From NCBI GenBank assembly GCA_031373255.1, contig JANMMJ010000192.1, positions 1-28,162 of the forward strand: DNA of 28,162 nt, given 5' to 3'. This document shows, in pieces, positions 1 through 7,739 of the stretch. The notes under the pieces are model-generated. The model did not search any database and had not been told where the DNA came from. It was given only the letters and a program-made list of their open reading frames with translations. Source of the stretch: JANMMJ01 sp031373255. Lineage in GTDB: Bacteria; Pseudomonadota; Alphaproteobacteria; Rhizobiales; Aestuariivirgaceae. The translations under genes and the position numbers were made by a program. Within the stretch, counting starts at the first letter, position 1. Every line of letters starts with the position of its first letter.

Positions 1-487
1 CAATATCGCGCGCCAATTCGAGGTGCTGCTTCTGGTCATCGCCGACCGGAACATGGGTTGCCTTGTAAGCCAGAATGTCCGCGGCCATCAGGTTTGGATA
101 GATGTAGAGACCGACGGATGCCGCTTCCTTGTCCTTGCCAGCTTTTTCCTTGAACTGGGTCATGCGGTTGAGCCAGCCGACACGGGCTACGCAATTGAGT
201 ATCCACGCCAGTTCGGCATGCTCCGCCACCTGGCTCTGATTGAAAATGATCGAGCGTTTGGGATCGAGGCCACAAGCGAGATAAGCGGCGGTGACATCGC
301 GAATTGCGCGGTGCAACTCCCTTGGATCCTGCCAGACCGTGATGGCGTGCAGATCGACCACGCAATAGATGCATTGGTGGGTATCCTGCATCTGGATCCA
401 GTTCAGCATCGCGCCCAGATAATTGCCAAGATGCAAATTGCCGGTCGGCTGCATGCCGGAAAAGACGCGCGGCGTGAAAGCGGTCAT
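1..487 (-). CDS. trpS: Tryptophanyl-tRNA synthetase, 5' part (runs off the left edge)
   Basis: Class I aminoacyl-tRNA synthetase that charges tRNA-Trp with tryptophan in the cytoplasm. Only the first 162 residues are in the window; the frame is still open at base 1. The N-terminus MTAFTPRVFSGMQPTGNLHLG carries the HIGH-type ATP-binding signature (TGNLHLGN, residues 15-22), and further on the family-typical segments VGWLNRMTQFKEKAG and YPNLMAADILAYK are present. The KMSKS loop and anticodon-binding domain lie beyond the edge. The ATG at 487 has an AAGGGA Shine-Dalgarno 8 bases upstream. It is the last visible gene of the leftward mutS-glnD-murJ-trpS series, 61 bases after murJ. Identification is firm from sequence; the partial status is only a window effect. 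Confidence 0.96.
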   Translation of the reverse strand, partial: MTAFTPRVFSGMQPTGNLHLGNYLGAMLNWIQMQDTHQCIYCVVDLHAITVWQDPRELHRAIRDVTAAYLACGLDPKRSIIFNQSQVAEHAELAWILNCVARVGWLNRMTQFKEKAGKDKEAASVGLYIYPNLMAADILAYKATHVPVGDDQKQHLELARDI

Positions 488-548
488 GTGAAAGTTCCCT
501 TGAGAATAGCGGCGGGGTTATGCCTGCAATCGCCGGCCAAGGAAAGGG

Positions 549-2105
549 TCAGCGGCGCAACATCGATGCCATTTCGCCAAAGGTCATGGCGCGGGTAAAA
601 TGGGCCAGGAGGAAATAACTGGAGATACCACCGATGACGAGCGCAAGCAGGGCGAGGAGGCGGATCACGATTCCGGAGCCTGCGCCATAGTGACCGGCAA
701 GCATCCATGAGCCGCCAAGCAGGATGGCACCCATCAACATGCCCGACAGGATAATGCGCGGCAGCTTGTCGATCATGCGTGCATCCAGGGTGAAGAGATT
801 GCGGCGGCTCAAAGTAATACCAAGAAGAATGGCGTTAACCCAGGCAGCAATGGCCGTGCCCATGGCGATGCCTACATGGCTGAAATAGTGGGAAAGGGCG
901 AAACTGGCGATGATATTCACGGCCACGGAAACTATGGCGAATTGCATCGGCGTTTTGGTGTCTTCGCGGGCGTAGAAGCTGGGCTGGAACACCTTGGTCA
1001 TGGAGAAGGCGGGAAGTGCCGTGGCGAAGGCCAGAAGTGCCGGGGCAACGGCGAGTGTATCGGCCCTGGTAAACTCGCCGTGTTCAAACACCGTGTGAAT
1101 GATGGGCGCCGGGATGGCCATAAGGGCGATGGCCGATGGCAAAGTCAGGAACAGCGAAAGCTCCAGCGCGCGGTTCTGGCTGGCAAGTGCTGCCGCTTCA
1201 TTTCCTGCCCGCAGTTTGCGCGACAGGTCGGGCAGCAGGACCACGCCGATGGCAACACCGATGACGCCCAATGGCAGCTGATAGAGCCGATCGGCGTAGT
1301 ACAAATAGGACACGGCGCGATCGATGGTGGTTGCGATCATCGTGGCGATCACCAGATTGATCTGCATGATTCCGCCGGAAATGACGCCGGGCACCGAGAG
1401 CCACATCACCCGTTTCACGTCGGGCGTAAGTTTCGGCATTTTTGGAAACAGCGGCATGCCGGCGCGGCGGCAGGCGATGGCAAGCAGCGCAAACTGGGCG
1501 ATGCCTGCCGCGAAAATGCCCCACGCAAAGATATAGCCTGTCGCCGGTGTGTTTCCGGTTCCGAGATACCAGGCCACAATGTTCGAAGCGATCATGACCA
1601 GATTGAGAAGAATTGGGGCAGCCGCAGCGGCCGTGAAGCGGTGAAGGCTGTTTAGAACGCCTGACTGGAGAGCCGCGAGCGAAATGAACAGGAGATAGGG
1701 GAAGCAAATGCGCGTCAGATCGATCGCCAGATTGAAGGTTGCCGCGTCGCCGCTGAACCCAGGTGCGATCACATACATGATGAACGGCATGGCGATCATC
1801 GCCACGGCGGAAAAAACGAACAGCCAGGCCAGCAGAACCGCAAACACCTCGATGGCAAAGGCATGCGCACTTTGCTCGCCGTCGCCTTCAATGCGCTTGG
1901 CGAATAGTGGCACAAAGGCCGAATTGAATGCACCTTCAGCAAACAGTGCGCGAAAGAGATTGGGGAAGCGCTGGGCAACAAAGAAAGCTGACGCAACGGT
2001 GCTCGTGCCGAGCGTAAACGCAATCAGCTGATCGCGGACAAACCCCAGTACGCGGCTGACCATGGTCAGCCCGCCAACAGTCGCCGCCGATTTAAGCAAA
2101 GACAT
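549..2105 (-). CDS. murJ: Lipid II flippase MurJ (MviN family)
   Basis: Polytopic inner-membrane protein of the MOP superfamily that flips the peptidoglycan precursor lipid II from the cytoplasmic to the periplasmic face. The 518-residue product has the usual family length (about 510-530) and many hydrophobic segments. The N-terminus contains the diagnostic SRVLGFVRD motif (about residues 13-21) and, later, FRALFAEGAFNSAFVP, which bear the conserved arginines of the central cavity. A GTG 27 bases upstream is in frame, but I chose the ATG at 2105 because it has a GAGGGG Shine-Dalgarno about 11 bases before it and gives the family-typical MSLLKSAATVGG start. It follows glnD by 39 bases and precedes trpS, so co-transcription is likely. 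Confidence 0.96.
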   Translation of the reverse strand: MSLLKSAATVGGLTMVSRVLGFVRDQLIAFTLGTSTVASAFFVAQRFPNLFRALFAEGAFNSAFVPLFAKRIEGDGEQSAHAFAIEVFAVLLAWLFVFSAVAMIAMPFIMYVIAPGFSGDAATFNLAIDLTRICFPYLLFISLAALQSGVLNSLHRFTAAAAAPILLNLVMIASNIVAWYLGTGNTPATGYIFAWGIFAAGIAQFALLAIACRRAGMPLFPKMPKLTPDVKRVMWLSVPGVISGGIMQINLVIATMIATTIDRAVSYLYYADRLYQLPLGVIGVAIGVVLLPDLSRKLRAGNEAAALASQNRALELSLFLTLPSAIALMAIPAPIIHTVFEHGEFTRADTLAVAPALLAFATALPAFSMTKVFQPSFYAREDTKTPMQFAIVSVAVNIIASFALSHYFSHVGIAMGTAIAAWVNAILLGITLSRRNLFTLDARMIDKLPRIILSGMLMGAILLGGSWMLAGHYGAGSGIVIRLLALLALVIGGISSYFLLAHFTRAMTFGEMASMLRR

Positions 2106-2144
2106 TCGCCGCGAATCCCCTCGAACGATCACTTACTGCATTTT

Positions 2145-4937
2145 TCAGGCAGACGCCGCAACTGCCTGTGCCAAGGGGACCAGAACGGCCGTCAAGGCCC
2201 GCTCAATCTGCTTGTGGCGAGCGGGGCTGGTGATCTTGTCGCCGGTGAGATCAGTCACATAGAAGACGTCAATGGCCTTCTCGCCGAACGTGGTGATGTG
2301 CGCTGAGACGATATTGAGGTTGAGCCGATAGAGCGCGTCGGTCAGATCATAGAGCAAACCAATGCGATCGAGTCCGTTGATTTCGATAACGGTAGTGCGG
2401 TTGGAAGATTCATTGTCGATGATGACGCGGGGAGCAACCGTGAAGGCCTTGATCCGGTGCTGCGGGCGGTGGGCGCCGGCCACCAGTTCCTTGAGCCTGA
2501 GCTGGCCGCGCAGGGCCTGCCTGATCAGGTCCGCGACACGTTCGGCGCGGCGGCGCTCGTCACTGCCGTCGGCAAATTCCCGCTGGATCAAAATGGTGTC
2601 GAGCGCCATGCCATCGGCGGTGGTGAATATCTGCGCGCCGGCAATGTTGGCACCTGCCGCGGCGCAAGCGCCCGTAATGAGCGCCAGAAGCCGGGGATGA
2701 TCCGGCGCGTAAACGGTGAGTTCGGTGATCGCGGTAAACTCATCAGTCTGAACCTCGGTGGCAATCGGCTGGTTCCCGGTGCGGGCCCGCCGCATCAGGG
2801 CTTCGTGGGCCAGTTGCTTTGGCGTATCGACGTTCAGCCAATAGGGGTCATAGTGCCGCGAGACGTAGGACTTGCTCTCCTCGGCGGACCACGCCGGGAA
2901 ATGCGCGAGTAACTTTGCCTGCGCCTCGTCCAGGCGTTCCTTGCGCGATATTCCGGTGTGGCCGCCCGTCAATAGCGGCTCCGCTTCAAAAAACAGGGTT
3001 CGCAACAGCTGCCCCTTCCAGCCGTTCCACACGCCAGGCCCCACGGCACGAATGTCAGCGACGGTCAGAATGAGAAGGAGCTTGAGCCGTTCCGGGCTTT
3101 GCACAATCTTGGTGAAATCAAGAATGGTCTTGAAATCATTAAGGTCGCGCATTTGCGCGGTTTCGCTCATCAGCAAATGATGGCGGATCAGCCAGGCGAC
3201 GGTTTCAGTCTCAGCCAGCGTCATGCCAAGCCTCGGGCAGAGCGCCAGGGCTATCCTCTCACCGGCGACCGAATGATCCTCCTGGCGGCCCTTGGCAACG
3301 TCATGAAGCAGGACCGCAACATAAAGTGCGCGGCGGCTTTGAAGCGTCGGGAAAATATTGGTCGACAGCGGATGGTCATCTTCGAGGTCGCCGCGTTCGA
3401 TTTCCTTGAGGATGCCGACAGCGCGGATCAGATGCTCGTCCACGGTGAAATGATGATACATGTTGAACTGCATCATCGCGACGATCTTGCCGAAGTCGGG
3501 AATAAAGCGGCCAAGAACGCCCGCCTCATTCATGAGGCGCAGGACGGTTTCCGGATCGGCCGTTTCAGTCAGCAGCTTGAGGAAGAGCGCATTGGCTTCC
3601 GGGCTTTCAATGGCACTTCGCGTCAACCGGCCGAGCGACGAACGAATCCGCTTGAAGGCGTCGGGATGAATCTCGACGTTTGATTCATCGGCCAGGGCAA
3701 AGATGCGGATGAAATTCGCGGGATCGTCGTCGAAGACATTATCGCCGGTGATATTGATGCGATTGGCATCAAGGCGGAAGCCGCTGGCATCGCCGAAACG
3801 GTTCTTTCGCCGTGGCACGAACCGGTCGAGCATGCGGCTCAGTGTTGGCGCATCGGCCATCTGCCGGGCCTCCAGACTGGCGCAGAAAATGCGTGTCAGG
3901 TCGCCGACATCCTTGGCCACAAGAAAATAGTGCTTCATGAAGCGCTCGACGTGCTTCAATCCGCCGTGGGCCTTGTAGCCAAGTCGCTCGGCGAGTTCCG
4001 ACTGCCGGTCGAAACTCAGCCGGTCCTCGCCTCGGCCGGCCACAAAGTGCAGGTGGCAGCGCACGGCCCAAAGGAAGTCCTCGCATTTCCGGAAGACCGC
4101 GAGTTCATCGCGCGTGAATGCGCCCCTGTTGGCCAATTCGTCGGTCGTGTCAGCGGCATAGATGAATTTGGCGATCCAGAAAAGTGTGTGAAGATCGCGC
4201 AAACCACCCTTGCCGTCCTTGACGTCGGGCTCGACAAGATAGCGGCTTTCTCCCGCCTTCAGGTGGCGGGCATCACGCTCGGCAAGTTTGTTGGCAATGA
4301 AGGCGCGGGCCCCACCGGCCACGATGTCCTTGCGAAAGCGCGCGACAAGGCTCTCATAGAGATCGTACTCACCACAGATGTAACGCGCCTCAAGAATCGC
4401 AGTCAGAATGGTATTGTCGGTTTTGGCCAGGCGGATGCATTCATCGACGCTCCGCGTGGCGTGGCCGACTTTCTGGCGGGTATCCCACAACGCATAGAGG
4501 ATGAATTCCACGACACTTTCGCACCAGGGGGTCGCCTTGTAAGGCAGCACAAAGAGCAGATCGATGTCGGAACCGGGCGCCAGGGTGCCGCGGCCATAGC
4601 CGCCAACCGCAATGACCGAGAGTCTCTCGGAATCCGATGGATTGGCTGAAGGATAGACCGTCAGCCTGGCAAAATCGAAAAGCACCCTGATCATTTCATC
4701 TTCGATGAAGGCCAGATTTTCGGCGCAGGCGGTGCCCTGACCGTGACTGCGGAGACGCCGCTCGGCTTCCTTGCGGCCCTGGTCCAGCACATCCTTGAGA
4801 ACACCCACGACGGCATTGCGAAGATCGATGCCCTTGATGCCGGTAGCGCCAAGTTCGGCCAGCCTGCGGCGCAAGCCCGCCGTGTCGATCAGCGCGTCTG
4901 GTTCGGCGATATGCCTGGGGGTTGCGATCTGGTTCAC
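2145..4937 (-). CDS. glnD: Bifunctional [protein-PII] uridylyltransferase / uridylyl-removing enzyme
   Basis: Primary nitrogen sensor: it uridylylates PII proteins (GlnB/GlnK) when glutamine is low and removes UMP when glutamine is high. The 930 residues show the four-part GlnD layout. A nucleotidyltransferase domain has GGYGRGTLAPGSDIDLLF (residues 112-129, metal-binding Asp pair). A helical linker follows, then an HD hydrolase domain with LLHDVAKGRQEDHS near residue 545 (uridylyl-removing site), and two C-terminal ACT domains starting near residues 732 (TELTVYAPDHPRLL) and 845 (VIEINGLDRIGLLYDL) that sense glutamine. The start is GTG at 4937, overlapping the mutS stop in a GTGA tetranucleotide, which indicates translational coupling. 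The mutS-glnD pairing is usual in rhizobial genomes and mechanistically unexplained. Confidence 0.97.
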   Translation of the reverse strand: MNQIATPRHIAEPDALIDTAGLRRRLAELGATGIKGIDLRNAVVGVLKDVLDQGRKEAERRLRSHGQGTACAENLAFIEDEMIRVLFDFARLTVYPSANPSDSERLSVIAVGGYGRGTLAPGSDIDLLFVLPYKATPWCESVVEFILYALWDTRQKVGHATRSVDECIRLAKTDNTILTAILEARYICGEYDLYESLVARFRKDIVAGGARAFIANKLAERDARHLKAGESRYLVEPDVKDGKGGLRDLHTLFWIAKFIYAADTTDELANRGAFTRDELAVFRKCEDFLWAVRCHLHFVAGRGEDRLSFDRQSELAERLGYKAHGGLKHVERFMKHYFLVAKDVGDLTRIFCASLEARQMADAPTLSRMLDRFVPRRKNRFGDASGFRLDANRINITGDNVFDDDPANFIRIFALADESNVEIHPDAFKRIRSSLGRLTRSAIESPEANALFLKLLTETADPETVLRLMNEAGVLGRFIPDFGKIVAMMQFNMYHHFTVDEHLIRAVGILKEIERGDLEDDHPLSTNIFPTLQSRRALYVAVLLHDVAKGRQEDHSVAGERIALALCPRLGMTLAETETVAWLIRHHLLMSETAQMRDLNDFKTILDFTKIVQSPERLKLLLILTVADIRAVGPGVWNGWKGQLLRTLFFEAEPLLTGGHTGISRKERLDEAQAKLLAHFPAWSAEESKSYVSRHYDPYWLNVDTPKQLAHEALMRRARTGNQPIATEVQTDEFTAITELTVYAPDHPRLLALITGACAAAGANIAGAQIFTTADGMALDTILIQREFADGSDERRRAERVADLIRQALRGQLRLKELVAGAHRPQHRIKAFTVAPRVIIDNESSNRTTVIEINGLDRIGLLYDLTDALYRLNLNIVSAHITTFGEKAIDVFYVTDLTGDKITSPARHKQIERALTAVLVPLAQAVAASA

Positions 4938-7651
4938 GGGGTATCCTGAAGACGCTTCAACTCGTAAATCAGATCGAGTGCTGCGCGGGGTGTAAGTTCA
5001 TCGGCGGCGATGCCGGCCAATTTCAATGCCAGGGCGGTTGGCTCACGAAAGCCGTGCATGTTTGACGATTGAGGCCGTGTTGCGGCAAACAAAGGGAGGT
5101 CGTCCACGAGGGCCTTGCGGTCAACCGCTTTTTCGCCATCCTCAAGAAGTTTCAGTACCTCGGTGGCGCGATCAATGACGGCAGCCGGAAGTCCGGCGAG
5201 CTGTGCCACCTGAATGCCATAGGAGCGATCGGCAACGCCTGGAACAACCTCATGCAGGAAGACGACCTCGCCCTTCCACTCACGCACCTTCACCGTGGCA
5301 TTGGCCAAATGCGGCAGGGTTGAACTCAGCGCGGTCAGTTCGTGGTAGTGGGTTGCAAAAAGTCCGCGGCAGCGGTTCACTTCATGCAGATGCTCGACGG
5401 TGGCCCAGGCAATCGACAGGCCGTCAAAGGTCGCCGTGCCGCGGCCGATTTCATCGAGGATGACAAAGGACCGTTCGGTCGCCTGATTGAGAATTGCGGC
5501 TGTCTCCACCATTTCGACCATGAAGGTCGAACGGCCGCGCGCCAGATCATCGGCGGCGCCGACGCGGCTGAACAGGCGATCGGCCACGCCGATATGGGCT
5601 TCCGCCGCCGGAACGTAGCATCCCATCTGGGCCAGTATGACGATGAGCGCATTCTGCCTGAGAAATGTCGACTTGCCCGCCATATTCGGACCAGTGACCA
5701 GCCAAAGCCGCTGGCCATCGCCGGAGAGGTCGCTGTTGTTGGCAATGAAGGAACCCTGCGCCTGTTTCTCGATGGCCTGCTCGACAACCGGGTGACGGCC
5801 GGCCCGCACGTGAAACTGCAACGAACCGTCGACTCTTGGACGGATATAATGGTGCCTCGAGGCAAGCTCCGCAAGCGAGACCGCAACATCAAGTGCTGCA
5901 ACCGTAGCGGCAATTCGCGAGATGTCTCCGGATTCCTGCAAAACTGCAGCGACGAGCCGATCAAATATCTCCGATTCGATCGACAGGGCGCGGTCCGCGG
6001 CAGCCGCAATCCGGCTTTCAAGACCGGCAAGCTCGGTCGTCGTGAAGCGCATGGCGCCTGCCATGGTCTGGCGATGAATGAACGTCGCTGTCGCCTCAGG
6101 CCCGGTCAGCGCCGTCGCGTTCTGGGCCGAAACCTCAATGTAGTAACCCAGAACATTGTTGTAGCGGATCTTGAGAGACCTGACGCAGGTCTGTTCCGCA
6201 TAAGTCGCCTGAAGTTCGGCAATGACCTGGCGGGTGTCATCGCGGAGTTTGCGGTAGCCATCCAGTTCGTCGAGATAGCCGGCGCGCACCAGACCACCAT
6301 CCCGGGCAAGAAGCGGCAATTCATCGGCAAGAGCCCTTGCCAATTCGCCAGCAAGACCTTCTGGAATGGCCGACAGCAGGCCTGACGCGGCGGCGATGGC
6401 GTGCGGCCTCACCCTCAACTCCCTGTCGTCGGCGATGAAGTGGGAGAGCGACCGGCTACCCGAAAGACCATCGCGGATGACCGCAAGATCGCGCGGGCCG
6501 CCGCGGCCGAGACTCAGCCGCGCCAGCGCCCTTTCCATATCCGGCATGGACGCCAGCGCCTGCCTGATCTCCTCACGCAAGTCGCGAAAAGCGAAGAAAT
6601 AGTCGACCTCGTCAAGGCGTTCGTTGATCGCCAGGTGATCGGTCAGAGGATTGGCGAGGCGTTCGGCCAAAACCCGCGCACCCGCTGCGGTGACCGTCAT
6701 GTCGATGGCAGACTGGAGCGATCCATTGCGCTCTCCCGACAAGGTGCGCGTCAGTTCCAGATTGGCACGGGTGGCCGGATCGATCAGCATGGCGCGCGTG
6801 GCGTCTTCGTGCCGCGGATTTCGCAGCACCGGCACACGGCCAACTTGGGTCAGGATAATATAATCGAGAAGCCCGCCCAGGCTGGCGATCTCGGCTCTGG
6901 AGAAATCGCCAAAGGCATCAAGTGCCGCCACACTGAAATGTTGCTTCAACCGGCGCTCGCCCGCAGCACTGTCGAAGCGCACGGCGGGCAACGGCGAGAG
7001 CGAAGCGCCCGATTGCCTGAATGCGGCCGCGAGACCTGCGTCGTCGAGAAGCGAATCGGGCAGGATGATCTCGCCGGGTTCGAGACGCGCCAAGTCAGCC
7101 ATGAGCCTTGCGGGCGCCGTTGTCATCACGGCGAGTTCGCCGGAAGAAATGTCGGCCCATGCCAATGCCAGTTCGCCATCGCCCCGCACCCGCGCAACGG
7201 CGGCTAGGTAGTTGTGGCGGCGCGAGTCAAGAAGCGTATCCTCAGTGAGCGTTCCAGGCGTCACCAGGCGGATCACATCGCGGCGCACCACCGATTTGGA
7301 ACCGCGCTTCCTCGCTTCCGCCGGATCCTCCAGCTGCTCACAAACGGCGACCCGGTGACCAAAGCGGATCAGGCGCTGAAGATATTCATCTGCGGCGTGA
7401 ACCGGAACACCGCACATGGGGATATCGGCACCCAGATGCTTGCCACGCTTGGTCAGCGCTATTCCCAGGGTGCGTGAGGCTATCTCAGCGTCAGAGAAAA
7501 ACAGCTCGTAGAAATCGCCCATCCGGTAAAACAACAGGCAATCCGCATTGGCTGCCTTGATTTCCAGATATTGCTCCATCATCGGCGTCACTTTGGAAGT
7601 GGCCTCCGGGATAGCAGCGAATGCGGAAATCTCATCCATGGACACCGTCAT
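4934..7651 (-). CDS. mutS: DNA mismatch repair protein MutS
   Basis: Recognises base mismatches and small loops and recruits MutL. Counted from the ATG at 7651, the 905-residue product has the mismatch-wedge motif GDFYELF (Phe47-x-Glu49), a core/clamp region, the ATPase P-loop TGPNMAGKST near residue 655 and Walker B VILDEIGRGTATFDG, followed by the helix-turn-helix dimer region. Length is typical of alphaproteobacterial MutS. The start is uncertain. In-frame candidates are TTG 7675, ATG 7651 and ATG 7639, and none has a clear Shine-Dalgarno. A promoter-like pair TTGCCA-17 bases-TATGAC would put the transcript start almost on the ATG at 7639. It is the first gene of the leftward operon and overlaps glnD by 4 bases. 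Confidence 0.97.
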   Translation of the reverse strand: MTVSMDEISAFAAIPEATSKVTPMMEQYLEIKAANADCLLFYRMGDFYELFFSDAEIASRTLGIALTKRGKHLGADIPMCGVPVHAADEYLQRLIRFGHRVAVCEQLEDPAEARKRGSKSVVRRDVIRLVTPGTLTEDTLLDSRRHNYLAAVARVRGDGELALAWADISSGELAVMTTAPARLMADLARLEPGEIILPDSLLDDAGLAAAFRQSGASLSPLPAVRFDSAAGERRLKQHFSVAALDAFGDFSRAEIASLGGLLDYIILTQVGRVPVLRNPRHEDATRAMLIDPATRANLELTRTLSGERNGSLQSAIDMTVTAAGARVLAERLANPLTDHLAINERLDEVDYFFAFRDLREEIRQALASMPDMERALARLSLGRGGPRDLAVIRDGLSGSRSLSHFIADDRELRVRPHAIAAASGLLSAIPEGLAGELARALADELPLLARDGGLVRAGYLDELDGYRKLRDDTRQVIAELQATYAEQTCVRSLKIRYNNVLGYYIEVSAQNATALTGPEATATFIHRQTMAGAMRFTTTELAGLESRIAAAADRALSIESEIFDRLVAAVLQESGDISRIAATVAALDVAVSLAELASRHHYIRPRVDGSLQFHVRAGRHPVVEQAIEKQAQGSFIANNSDLSGDGQRLWLVTGPNMAGKSTFLRQNALIVILAQMGCYVPAAEAHIGVADRLFSRVGAADDLARGRSTFMVEMVETAAILNQATERSFVILDEIGRGTATFDGLSIAWATVEHLHEVNRCRGLFATHYHELTALSSTLPHLANATVKVREWKGEVVFLHEVVPGVADRSYGIQVAQLAGLPAAVIDRATEVLKLLEDGEKAVDRKALVDDLPLFAATRPQSSNMHGFREPTALALKLAGIAADELTPRAALDLIYELKRLQDTP

Positions 7652-7675
7652 AGAAAGGGGAAGGCGGTTTGGCAA
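7647..7675 (-). promoter_or_regulatory. Candidate promoter of the mutS operon
   Basis: On the minus strand, TTGCCA (7675-7670, 5 of 6 to the -35 consensus) is followed after 17 bases by TATGAC (7652-7647, 4 of 6 to the -10 consensus). The expected transcript start, about 7640, lies next to the in-frame ATG at 7639, which would make the mRNA leaderless. This is a pattern match only. Confidence 0.35.
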
Positions 7676-7684
7676 TCAGCAGGC

Positions 7685-7713
7685 TTGAGGCTTGGGCGCG
7701 GGGCCTCTAGTGT
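7685..7713 (+). promoter_or_regulatory. Candidate maeB promoter
   Basis: TTGAGG (7685-7690) and TAGTGT (7708-7713) are spaced by 17 bases in the mutS-maeB divergent gap. The -35 match is fair and the -10 match weak (3 of 6). An AAAGGGAAA Shine-Dalgarno-like stretch precedes the maeB ATG, so a short leader of about 20 bases would result. Weak evidence. Confidence 0.25.
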
Positions 7714-7739
7714 GATCCGCGACGGGGAAAAGGGAAATC

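Noticed and set aside
876..1655. 259-codon open frame antisense to murJ
   Set aside because: Low-complexity Gly/His/Arg-rich translation opposite a clear membrane-protein gene.
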